DNA of 64,000 bases from DATKBT01 sp035546295 (lineage in GTDB: Bacteria > Acidobacteriota > Thermoanaerobaculia > Multivoradales > Multivoraceae): positions 29,649-93,648 of the forward strand of contig DATKBT010000067.1 of assembly GCA_035546295.1 (NCBI GenBank), read 5' to 3'. Of the stretch, positions 51,977-59,707 are shown one piece after another. Within the stretch, counting starts at the first letter, position 1; every line of letters starts with the position of its first letter. The notes below the pieces were generated by a model. That model made no database searches, was not told the DNA's origin, and saw only the letters and a program-made list of their open reading frames with translations. The position numbers and the translations under genes are program-made.

Positions 51977-52885
51977 GTGGCCTTCTCGAACCCGGCCCCT
52001 GCCTCGGCGCGCGCCTCGGCGCCGCCGACCGCGGCCCCTTCCTCCCTCTCCAGCCCCTCCCCAATCCTCCTGGGCGCGATCCTCCTCGCGATCGCCCTGC
52101 TCGCCGCTCCCGCGCCCGCCCAGACCGCGAAGTACGTTCGTTACGACTCGGGCGGCGGGGCCTCCTGGGGGCGCCTCGAGGGGGAGCAGATCCATCAGCT
52201 CGACGACGCACCCTGGGCCGGCGGCGAGGCGACCGGCGAGACGGTCGCGCTCGATGGCGCGCGGCTGCTGGCGCCCGCCGACCCCTCCAAGGTGATCGCC
52301 GTCGGGCTCAACTACAAAAGCCACCTGGGCGGCGCAACCGCCCCCGCCGAGCCGCCACTGTTCGCGAAGCTGCCGAGCTCGATCATCGGGCCCGGCGAGT
52401 CGATCGTCATCCCGCCCGACGCCGAGAACGTCCACTACGAGGCCGAGCTGGTGCTGGTGGTCGGCCGCGAGGCCAAGAACGTGTCGGAAGCCGAAGCGCT
52501 CGACTACGTGTTCGGAGTCACCGCCGGCAACGACGTCAGCGGTCGCGCCTGGCAGCGCGGCGACCTGCAGTGGTTTCGCGCCAAGGCCAGCGACACCTTC
52601 GGCCCGCTGGGACCGGTGGTCGCCACCGGGCTCGATCCGGGCAAGCTCCAGGTTGAGGGCCGGCTCAATGGCGAGACGGTGCAGAAGGAGAGCAGCGCGG
52701 ATCTCCTGTTCGGGCCGGCCCAGATCGTCTCTTACCTCAGCCGCTACGTGACCCTGCTGCCCGGAGACCTGATCTTCACCGGCACCCCGGGCCGCACCGC
52801 CGCGCTCTCCCCGGGCGATGTCTTCGAGGTCGAGGTCGAGGGGGTGGGGACCCTGCGCAACCCGGTGGTCGCCAGCAGCCGCTGA
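51977..52885 (+). CDS. Exported fumarylacetoacetate hydrolase (FAH) family protein
   Basis: 302 residues from GTG 51977, with GGAGG six bases upstream. The first 50 residues are Ala/Pro/Ser-rich and end in a hydrophobic stretch with a cleavage-like APAQ site, so it is probably exported. The FAH fold follows (about 85-300): KVIAVGLNYKSHLG, FAKLPSSIIGPGESI, metal ligands in HYEAELVLVVGREAKN, DVSGRAWQRGDLQWFRAKA and PGDLIFTGTPGR. FAH proteins are mostly cytosolic hydrolases or decarboxylases of beta-keto acids, so export is unusual. Confidence 0.88.
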   Translation: MAFSNPAPASARASAPPTAAPSSLSSPSPILLGAILLAIALLAAPAPAQTAKYVRYDSGGGASWGRLEGEQIHQLDDAPWAGGEATGETVALDGARLLAPADPSKVIAVGLNYKSHLGGATAPAEPPLFAKLPSSIIGPGESIVIPPDAENVHYEAELVLVVGREAKNVSEAEALDYVFGVTAGNDVSGRAWQRGDLQWFRAKASDTFGPLGPVVATGLDPGKLQVEGRLNGETVQKESSADLLFGPAQIVSYLSRYVTLLPGDLIFTGTPGRTAALSPGDVFEVEVEGVGTLRNPVVASSR

Positions 52886-53041
52886 CTCGCCGCCGAGGAC
52901 GGTAGGGCGCGATGCTCGGCGGTTCCACAGCCCGGGACGCCTGGCTCCGACCCCTCGACCGACCGAGCGGGCGCGCGGCCGCGGAGGCCCCTTCCCGGGC
53001 GACGGACCGTCCGTCGAGGCGCGCTTCTGGTGGGCGCTCGC

Positions 53042-53047
53042 TACAAT
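53042..53047 (+). promoter_or_regulatory. Candidate -10 hexamer overlapping the start of the hybrid kinase gene
   Basis: TACAAT overlaps the ATG at 53046 and lies seven bases before GTG 53055. If it is the promoter, the transcript begins at about 53055 and the protein starts there, leaderless. Confidence 0.35.
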
Positions 53048-55109
53048 GACCGCAGTGAGCGCTCGTCAGGGCAGATCGCCCGGTTCGTCGCTCGACCGCG
53101 GTCGAGGTGGAGCTCCGTCCGCCGGTCGCACCGACCCGGTCGCCCTGAGCCTGGAGCGGCTGTTCGAGCTGTCGCGAGACCTCCTCTGCATCGCGGGCAT
53201 CGACGGCCGCTTCCGCCGGGTCAATCCGGCGTTCGTCGAGACCCTCGGCTGGAGCGAGCACGAGCTGCTCGAGCGTCCCTTCCTCGACTTCGTCCACCCG
53301 CAGGACCGGGCCGCCACCGAGGCTGAGGTGGCGAGGCTGGCTCAAGGCCTCCCGACGATCTCCTTCGAGAACCGGTACCTGTGCGCCGACGGGAGTTGGG
53401 TCCACCTGCACTGGACCTCTCAGCCCGATCCCGATGCGGGGCTGCTCTACGCGATCGCCCGCGACGTCGGACCGCAGAAGCGGATCGAGGCGGAGCTGCG
53501 CAACGCCAAGGAGGCCGCCGAGACCGCCGACCGCATGAAGAGCCAGTTCCTGGCCAGCCTCAGCCACGAGATCCGCACGCCCATGAACGGCATCCTGGGG
53601 ATGACCGAGCTGGCCCTCGAGCACAGCACAAACCCGGTCGTGCGCGACCAGCTCGAGATCGTGCGCGAATCCGCCGAGGCGCTGCTGCACCTGCTGGACG
53701 ACCTGCTCGACCTGGCGCGCATCGAGAGCGGCAACCTGAGGCTGGAGCGAGCTCCCTTCCGCATCCGGCGACTGGTCGACGGCATCGTTCGCTCGTTCGA
53801 GACCTTGGTCGGCAGGCGTCCCATCGAGCTGCGGACCGAGATCGATCCGGACCTGCCCGACGTGTGGATCGGCGACGCGGCGAGACTGCGTCAGATCCTG
53901 GTCAACCTGCTGGGCAACGCCGTCAAATTCACGGCGCGCGGCGAGGTCCGCATCGCCTGCAGGGCGCGCCGCCGCGAGCAGCGGCCCGGGCTCGAGGTGG
54001 CGGTCTCGGATACCGGCCCCGGCATCGGGCCGGACCGTCTCGAGAGCATCTTCGAACGCTACACGCAGTACCACTCCGACGTCGGCAATGCTCCCCGCGG
54101 CGCCGGTCTCGGGCTCGCGATCAGCGCTCAGCTCACGCGAGCGATGGGGGGCAGCTTGGTCGTCGACAGCGAGGTCACCCAGGGCAGCACCTTCCAGCTC
54201 TGGCTGCCGCTCGTCGCCGGCGACGACAGCGATCTGCCCTCGGCCGACCCCGGGGACCGCGCGGCGGATGCCCAGGTGACACTGCCGCCGTTGCGGGTGC
54301 TGGTGGCCGAGGACTCGCCGACCAATCAGGCGGTCGCCAGGGGCTTTCTCGAGCGCTACGGCCACAGCGTGGAGCTGGTCGACACCGGCAAGCTGGCGGT
54401 CGAGGCGGTGGCCGGCGGCCGCTTCGACCTGGTGCTGATGGACCTCGAGATGCCCGAGATGGACGGCATCGAGGCGACGCGCGAGATTCGCGAGGCCGAG
54501 CGGGAGACCGGCCGGCACCTGCCGATCCTGGCGCTCACCGCTCACGCGCTCTCCGCCCAACGCGCCGCCTGCTGCGACGCCGGCATGGACGGCTTCGTCG
54601 CGAAGCCGCTGCGCCAGTCCCAGCTCCTGGCCGCCATCAAGCGGGCGCTGGCGACGAGCGGCGCCGACGCATCGAGCTCCTCTCCCGCCGCGGGCGGTCG
54701 GAATCCGAGGGGCTTGGTCGACTGGCACGAGGCGCGACGCGTCGTCGGTGGGCACGACACGATCCTGCGCAAGGTGGTGGCCGCCGGTGCGGCCGAGCTC
54801 CCGGAGCTCGCCGATCGCCTGTCGGAGGCGCTCGAATCCGCGGATGCGGAGTCCGCACAGCGTCTCGCGCACACCCTCAAGGGGGCGCTGCAACCGTTCG
54901 GCGCCTCGCAGCTCGTCTCCGACAGCGAGCGTCTCGAGGACTCGGCGCGCCGGAATGACTTGTCGGAGACCCGGCGGCGCTTCCAGGCTCTCGAACCGTC
55001 TCTGCGCGCGCTCGGCACGGAGCTCCGGCGCGCCGACGAGACCTGGGATCACTCGACGGGCGATCCCGCCGGGGCGGCTTCCGGTGCTCCGAGCAGTGCG
55101 GAGGATTGA
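53046..55109 (+). CDS. PAS-containing hybrid histidine kinase with REC and Hpt domains
   Basis: 687 residues from ATG 53046; GTG 53055 is possible (see the -10 hexamer). A PAS domain (about 38-155, CIAGIDGRFRRVNPAFVETLGW) senses a signal without a membrane anchor. The kinase has phospho-acceptor His174 (SHEIRTPMNG) and ATP-binding N, G1 and G2 boxes (NLLGNAVKFT, DTGPGIGPD, GAGLGLAI). A receiver (Asp466) and an Hpt domain (His609, AHTLKGAL) follow, so phosphate can move His-Asp-His. The response regulator 4 bp downstream is the likely target. Confidence 0.93.
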   Translation: MTAVSARQGRSPGSSLDRGRGGAPSAGRTDPVALSLERLFELSRDLLCIAGIDGRFRRVNPAFVETLGWSEHELLERPFLDFVHPQDRAATEAEVARLAQGLPTISFENRYLCADGSWVHLHWTSQPDPDAGLLYAIARDVGPQKRIEAELRNAKEAAETADRMKSQFLASLSHEIRTPMNGILGMTELALEHSTNPVVRDQLEIVRESAEALLHLLDDLLDLARIESGNLRLERAPFRIRRLVDGIVRSFETLVGRRPIELRTEIDPDLPDVWIGDAARLRQILVNLLGNAVKFTARGEVRIACRARRREQRPGLEVAVSDTGPGIGPDRLESIFERYTQYHSDVGNAPRGAGLGLAISAQLTRAMGGSLVVDSEVTQGSTFQLWLPLVAGDDSDLPSADPGDRAADAQVTLPPLRVLVAEDSPTNQAVARGFLERYGHSVELVDTGKLAVEAVAGGRFDLVLMDLEMPEMDGIEATREIREAERETGRHLPILALTAHALSAQRAACCDAGMDGFVAKPLRQSQLLAAIKRALATSGADASSSSPAAGGRNPRGLVDWHEARRVVGGHDTILRKVVAAGAAELPELADRLSEALESADAESAQRLAHTLKGALQPFGASQLVSDSERLEDSARRNDLSETRRRFQALEPSLRALGTELRRADETWDHSTGDPAGAASGAPSSAED

Positions 55110-55113
55110 CGCG

Positions 55114-56013
55114 ATGTCCCGCGCGTTGGTGGTCGACGACTCCAAGGTGGATCGCGAGCTGATCTCGGGCCTGCTCCAGGAGGAGGCCGGGCTCGAGGTC
55201 GAGACCGCCGCGGATGGCCGGGAGGCGTTCGAACGGCTGCAGCGGGAGGACGACGTCGATCTCCTGGTCACCGATCTCGCCATGCCCTCGATGAGCGGGC
55301 TCGACCTGGTGGCAAAGGCGATCGAGCTGCGCCCCGGGCTCCCGGTGGTGGTCGTCACCTCCCGGGGGAGCGAAGAGGCGGCGTCGCGCGCGCTCCACGT
55401 CGGCGCCGCCTCCTACGTGCGCAAGGCCGATCTCGCCGGTCAGCTCTCGGAGGTCGCGCATCGCCTGGTCACGTCGGCGATCGAGCAGCGTGCTCGCCGC
55501 TGGGTCTACACGGCGATCGAGCGCTGCTCGGCGGTCTTCGATCTGCCCAACGACCGCGAAGCGTTTCCCGCCGTGATCGCCTTCGTCCAGGAGCTCGCCG
55601 ACGGCGCCGAGGTGTGCGACGAGACGGCGCGCATGCGGCTCGGCGTCGCCCTCGAGGAGGCGTTGGTCAACGCCGCCGAGCACGGCAATCTGGAGATGGA
55701 CTCCGCGCTGCGCGAGCACGACCGCGCGGAGTACCTGCGCGAGGCGCGACGCCGTCGACGGACGGAGCCGTGGGCGAGCCGACGCGTCCGCTTCGACCTC
55801 GAGCTCACCGAGGACGAGCTGCGGCTGGTGGTGCGCGACGAGGGGAGCGGCTTCGACCCCCACGACCTGCCGGACCCCAAGGACCCGAAGAACCTCCTCA
55901 GAGTCCACGGTCGTGGCATCCTGCTGATGCGCACCTTCATGGACGAGGTCACCTACAACGAGAGGGGCAACCAGGTCAGCCTGGTCAAGCGCCGGCGTAA
56001 GACGCCCGCCTGA
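55114..56013 (+). CDS. Response regulator with HATPase (anti-sigma-like) output domain
   Basis: 299 residues from ATG 55114, four bases after the hybrid kinase stop. The receiver (1-120) has phospho-Asp54 (VTDLAMPSMSG). The output part (about 150-290) is an RsbW-like HATPase: LGVALEEALVNAAEHGNLEM (N box), VRDEGSGFDPHDLPDP (G1) and GRGILLMRTFMDEVTY (G2). Such regulators usually act as switch kinases on anti-anti-sigma proteins (partner switching) and not on DNA. It may control a sigma factor or wire into the c-di-GMP gene downstream. Confidence 0.92.
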   Translation: MSRALVVDDSKVDRELISGLLQEEAGLEVETAADGREAFERLQREDDVDLLVTDLAMPSMSGLDLVAKAIELRPGLPVVVVTSRGSEEAASRALHVGAASYVRKADLAGQLSEVAHRLVTSAIEQRARRWVYTAIERCSAVFDLPNDREAFPAVIAFVQELADGAEVCDETARMRLGVALEEALVNAAEHGNLEMDSALREHDRAEYLREARRRRRTEPWASRRVRFDLELTEDELRLVVRDEGSGFDPHDLPDPKDPKNLLRVHGRGILLMRTFMDEVTYNERGNQVSLVKRRRKTPA

Positions 56014-56407
56014 CTCCGCCCGCATGGAGTGAATTGGAGGAAGCTCTGTTGACTGGGCCGGTCGCGCTCCAGCCATCCCGCGGTGCTGACGTCGGGCGAC
56101 ATCGAAGCGTCGCGGCCGAGGTCGAGGCCTCGCGCCCGGCGTCGAAGCCTCACGGCGCGACGTCGAGGCGTCGTGATCCGGTCTCGAAGCGCCCCGACCG
56201 AGGTCGAGGCGCGGCCTGTCCGTTCCGAGCGATTGAGGGGCTCGTGATCGAAGCGCTGGACACGAAGCACTTCAGCAACGACACCGGTTCGTCCGGCACC
56301 GCCGCCCGCGGCACGCCGGCGGCCGGCCTCCTGCTCCGGACCCCGGCCCCCCGCTCGCGCACCGCCAGGCGTTGGTCTCCGGCAGACGGCGAGTTGGGCA
56401 AACAGCG
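56014..56407. other. 394-bp intergenic region with phased heptamer array
   Basis: Between the response regulator and the GGDEF-EAL gene. It contains the six-unit repeat array at 56102-56210. An open frame from 56034 to 56411 exists but is Arg/Ala/Pro-rich and looks non-coding. Confidence 0.6.
56102..56210. repeat. Six phased TCGARGC heptamers, 20-21 nt period
   Basis: TCGAAGC and TCGAGGC alternate, beginning at 56102, 56122, 56142, 56163, 56184 and 56204 (steps 20, 20, 21, 21, 20), forming three units of about 41 nt. The spacing is close to two helical turns, so all sites face the same side of the DNA. It lies 200-300 bp before the GGDEF-EAL start. Confidence 0.75.
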
Positions 56408-58843
56408 ATGAGCGTCGAACGGACGCCGCGGGTTCCTTCGCCCGACGCCCTGTGGGAGCTCCTGCTCGAGCCGGCCGCCGACGGAGTCGTCGCCGTCGCC
56501 GACGATGGCCGGATCGTCTTCGCCAACCGGGCAGCCCGCTCGTGGCTCGCCGCCGGTGAGGAGCTCGCCGGCAGGGAGATCGAGGCGCTGGCGCCGGAGC
56601 CGCTGCGAGACGCCGCCCTCGACGCCTTCCGGCGCTACGGCAGGGGCGAGACCGGTGACACCGAAGGCCGAATGAACGCGCCTCCGGTCGCCGTTTCTCG
56701 CGACTGGCGCGAGCTCGATGTCGCAATCTCCTTCGGCGAGCTGACCCTCGGCGAGCAGCGCCGCTTCGCCATCGTCTTGCGCGATCTCGCGCAGCGAGAC
56801 GAGGACGTCGACGGTCGCGCGGATCGGCTGAGGATCCTGGTCGAGCAGATGCCCGCGGTGCTCTGGTCGACCGACACCGACCTCCGTTTCACCTCCTCCC
56901 AGGGCGCTGGCCTCGCCGGGCTCGGCCTGCGCGAGGACGAGGCGATCGGTCTCAGCCTCGAGGAATACTTCCAGTCGAGCGATCCCGAGCTCCCGGCCGT
57001 GGCCTCCCACCGGCGGGCGCTCCAGGGAATCGCCGCCGACTACGACTTCGAGTGGTCGGGCCGAGTCTTCCACTGTCACATCGAGCCTCTGCGCGACTCG
57101 GGCGGCGACATCGTCGGCGTGATCGGGGTCGGCCGCGACATCACCGAACGAAAACAGGCGGAGGACGAGACCCGACGTGCTCTCTCGCTGCTCAGCGCGA
57201 CGATCGAGTCGACCGCCGACGGCCTGCTGGTGGTCGACCTCAAAGGGCGGATCCAGAGCTTCAACCGCAAGTTCGCCCACATGTGGCGGATTCCGGAGCA
57301 CGTGCTCGACACCGGCGACGACGAGGCCGCGCTGGCGTTCGTGGCCGATCAGCTGATCGATCCCGACGGCTTCCTGGCGACGGTGACCGAGCTCTACGGC
57401 GAGCGACAGGAGGACGAGATCCGGGACGTACTCGAGTTCCAGGACGGCCGCGTGTTCGAGCGCTACTCGCAGCCGCAGCGCATCGACGACCGCGTCGTCG
57501 GCCGCGTCTGGAGCTTCCGCGATGTCACCGCGCGGCGACGGGCCGAGCAGCGGATCACACACCAGGCCTACCACGACGCACTGACCGCTCTTCCCAATCG
57601 CCTGCTGGTCGTCGAGCGGCTCGAGGCGGCGCTCGAGTCGGCGCGCCGCTCCGGCGTCTCGGTCGCGGTCCTCTTCCTCGACCTGGACAACTTCAAGCTG
57701 GTCAACGACACTCTCGGTCATCGCGTCGGCGACGAGCTGCTGCAGGCGGTCGCCGATCGGCTGAGCACCTGCGTACGGGAGACCGACACCATCGGCCGCC
57801 TCGGCGGTGACGAGTTCACCATCGTCCTCGGCCGGGTCCAGGACGAGAGCGACGCCGCCCGCGTGGCGAGCAAGGTCCTGGAGCTGATCTCCGAGCCGTT
57901 CGTGCTGACCAACACCCGCATCGACGTCACCACCAGCATCGGGGTGAGCCTGTTCCCGTCGAATGGCGCCGACGTCGAGACCCTGCTGCGCTGCGCGGAC
58001 ACCGCGATGTACCGCGCCAAGGAGCTCGGCCGCGGCAACTACCAGTTGGTGACCGAGGAGATGACGCGGCAGGCGTCCGAAAAGCTGTCCCTGGTCACCC
58101 GCCTGCGGCGTGCAATCGACGGCGAAGAGCTCCTCCTGCACTACCAACCGATCGTCCATCTGGAGAGCGGCGAGGCCATCGCCGCCGAGGCCCTGATCCG
58201 CTGGCGAGCCTCTGACGGTCGGATCCTGACCCCCGAGGAGTTCATCCAGGCCGCCGAGGACACCCATCTGGTGCACCAGCTCGGAGAGTACGCGCTGCGC
58301 TCCGCCCGCAGCCAAGCAGGGCTCTGGCAGGAGCAGCATCCGGGGCTGCGGGTCTCCGTCAACATCTCGTGGCGGCACGCGCACGATCCGACGCTCGCCG
58401 AGAAGGTCGAGCGCCTGCTCGCCGAGAACGGCCTCGAATCCTCTCGGCTCGAGCTCGAGATCACCGACCAGAGTGGCATCGACGGCGTGGAGCGCCTCCC
58501 CCGCTCGCTCGAGTCGCTGCGCCAGGCGGGGGTCCGGCTCTCGATCGACGACTTCGGCTCGGGCCAGACCTCGATCCGGGCGCTCCGCGGGCTGCCGGTC
58601 CACGCCCTCAAGATCGACCGCAGCTTCGTGTCGGGGCTGACCGGAAACCCTGCCGACGCCGCAGTCGTCGCCGCTCTGGTCGAGATCGCGGCGGGACTGG
58701 GCCTCGACACGATCGCCGAAGGGGTGGAGACGGAAGAGCAGCTCGAGGCGCTCCGCGCACTCGGCTGCACGGCGGCCCAGGGCTACCTCTTCTGTCGACC
58801 CGTTCCCCCCGACGAGCTCCTCGACTGGCTTCGTCGCCGCTAG
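56408..58843 (+). CDS. PAS-GGDEF-EAL cyclic-di-GMP signalling protein
   Basis: 811 residues from ATG 56408. Three PAS-like regions (about 15-125, 140-255, 260-375) precede GGDEF (466-470) and EAL (Glu594-Leu596). GGDEF is intact (RLGGDEFTIVL), and the EAL has the key acidic and basic residues (EALIRW, VSVNIS, ELEITD, IDDFGSG, LKIDRSFV, EGVET), although the ELEITD loop has D where E/S is common. It can therefore make and/or break c-di-GMP. No membrane helix, so a cytosolic sensor. It follows the two-component pair on the same strand. Confidence 0.95.
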   Translation: MSVERTPRVPSPDALWELLLEPAADGVVAVADDGRIVFANRAARSWLAAGEELAGREIEALAPEPLRDAALDAFRRYGRGETGDTEGRMNAPPVAVSRDWRELDVAISFGELTLGEQRRFAIVLRDLAQRDEDVDGRADRLRILVEQMPAVLWSTDTDLRFTSSQGAGLAGLGLREDEAIGLSLEEYFQSSDPELPAVASHRRALQGIAADYDFEWSGRVFHCHIEPLRDSGGDIVGVIGVGRDITERKQAEDETRRALSLLSATIESTADGLLVVDLKGRIQSFNRKFAHMWRIPEHVLDTGDDEAALAFVADQLIDPDGFLATVTELYGERQEDEIRDVLEFQDGRVFERYSQPQRIDDRVVGRVWSFRDVTARRRAEQRITHQAYHDALTALPNRLLVVERLEAALESARRSGVSVAVLFLDLDNFKLVNDTLGHRVGDELLQAVADRLSTCVRETDTIGRLGGDEFTIVLGRVQDESDAARVASKVLELISEPFVLTNTRIDVTTSIGVSLFPSNGADVETLLRCADTAMYRAKELGRGNYQLVTEEMTRQASEKLSLVTRLRRAIDGEELLLHYQPIVHLESGEAIAAEALIRWRASDGRILTPEEFIQAAEDTHLVHQLGEYALRSARSQAGLWQEQHPGLRVSVNISWRHAHDPTLAEKVERLLAENGLESSRLELEITDQSGIDGVERLPRSLESLRQAGVRLSIDDFGSGQTSIRALRGLPVHALKIDRSFVSGLTGNPADAAVVAALVEIAAGLGLDTIAEGVETEEQLEALRALGCTAAQGYLFCRPVPPDELLDWLRRR

Positions 58844-59052
58844 GTCGACTAGGCCAGCGGGAAGTCAACAGTGTGGTCAAACGTTCGATCGAGCCGCTGC
58901 GATTGCCCAGAGAAACGGCTGTGGCCTCGTCGACCCAGCCGCGCCCGCTTGCGGGCTTGCGGCGCACGAGTGATCGGCTAGCGGGCTCGTGGTATGAGCT
59001 CGCCCCGCTGTCGCGGCTCGTTGGGGAGTGGTGACCACCACGAGCCCGCTAG
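58841..59052 (+). repeat. Dispersed intergenic repeat, copy 3 (212 bp)
   Basis: Begins TAGGTCGACTAGGCCAGCGG at the GGDEF-EAL stop codon and ends with the 16-bp inverted repeat (arms 58978-58993 and 59037-59052). It lacks about 57 bp of copy 1, namely the first two hairpins. The convergent PPOX-fold gene ends seven bases beyond it. Confidence 0.85.
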
Positions 59053-59058
59053 GTCGAT

Positions 59059-59544
59059 CTAGGCCCTGATCGATCTCAGGTACGACCGCGCTGCGAGCTT
59101 GCCGCCGAAGGCCTGCCGGTCGAGCTCGCTCATGTCCCACGTGATCCAGCGCTCCGGCTCGAGGCGGATCGCGAGGTCGTCGAAGGCGGCGAAGGCGGGA
59201 CCGACGTCGCCGTCGGCAAGGGCCTCCCCGGTGAGGTACTTCGCATGCACGCGCCCCGCCGCCTCGCGAGCGGCCTGTCCTTCGAGGACTTCCGCCACCC
59301 CGCTGGCGCTGACGCCCAGCTCCTGGCCCGCCTGCCGGACGTCCACCATCACCGCGATGCGCGGGTTCTCGCGCAGGTTTCGCGCCTTCACGCTCGAGGA
59401 CGGAACCGCGAGCAGGAAGACGTCACCTTCGAACAGGAACCAGGTGGCGGTCAGGTGCGGACCGCCGTCGGGCCCGACGGTCGCCACCGACGCGATCCGG
59501 CGCTGCCCGAGGATCTCTCGATGACGCTGGTTGAGCTCCCCCAC
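59059..59544 (-). CDS. PPOX-class flavin/F420-binding protein (pyridoxamine-phosphate-oxidase fold)
   Basis: 161 residues from GTG 59544, preferred because AGGAGG lies just upstream; GTG 59586 adds 14 residues but has no ribosome-binding site. The fold's start is typical: HREILGQRRIASVATVGPDGGPHLTATWFLFEGDVFLLAVPSSS is broken here only by line, followed by KARNLRENPRIAVMVD and ASGVAEVLEG. Such proteins bind FMN, F420 or haem and act as oxidoreductases or binding proteins. It is convergent with the GGDEF-EAL gene, with repeat copy 3 between. Confidence 0.85.
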   Translation of the reverse strand: MGELNQRHREILGQRRIASVATVGPDGGPHLTATWFLFEGDVFLLAVPSSSVKARNLRENPRIAVMVDVRQAGQELGVSASGVAEVLEGQAAREAAGRVHAKYLTGEALADGDVGPAFAAFDDLAIRLEPERWITWDMSELDRQAFGGKLAARSYLRSIRA

Positions 59545-59707
59545 GACCTCCTCCTCTCCTGGCTGGATCACGAGCGGCTTGATCACGAGCGCGAGCGGTG
59601 CAACCGCCGGCTCGCGCCTTCGCCATCGTCGATGCCGAATCTACACGCGCGGGTGCTCGGCGATCGGCTGCCGAATGCCCCCCACGACCCCCCGGCGGAC
59701 CGGTCGC

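Noticed and set aside
47822..52435. 1537-codon minus-strand frame extending from the M28 peptidase
   Set aside because: Everything upstream of 49537 is antisense to the monooxygenase and FAH genes; the lipobox and ribosome-binding site fix the real start.
56034..56411. 125-codon open frame in the heptamer-array region
   Set aside because: Low-complexity Arg/Ala/Pro composition, overlap with the GGDEF-EAL start and the repeat array explain it better.
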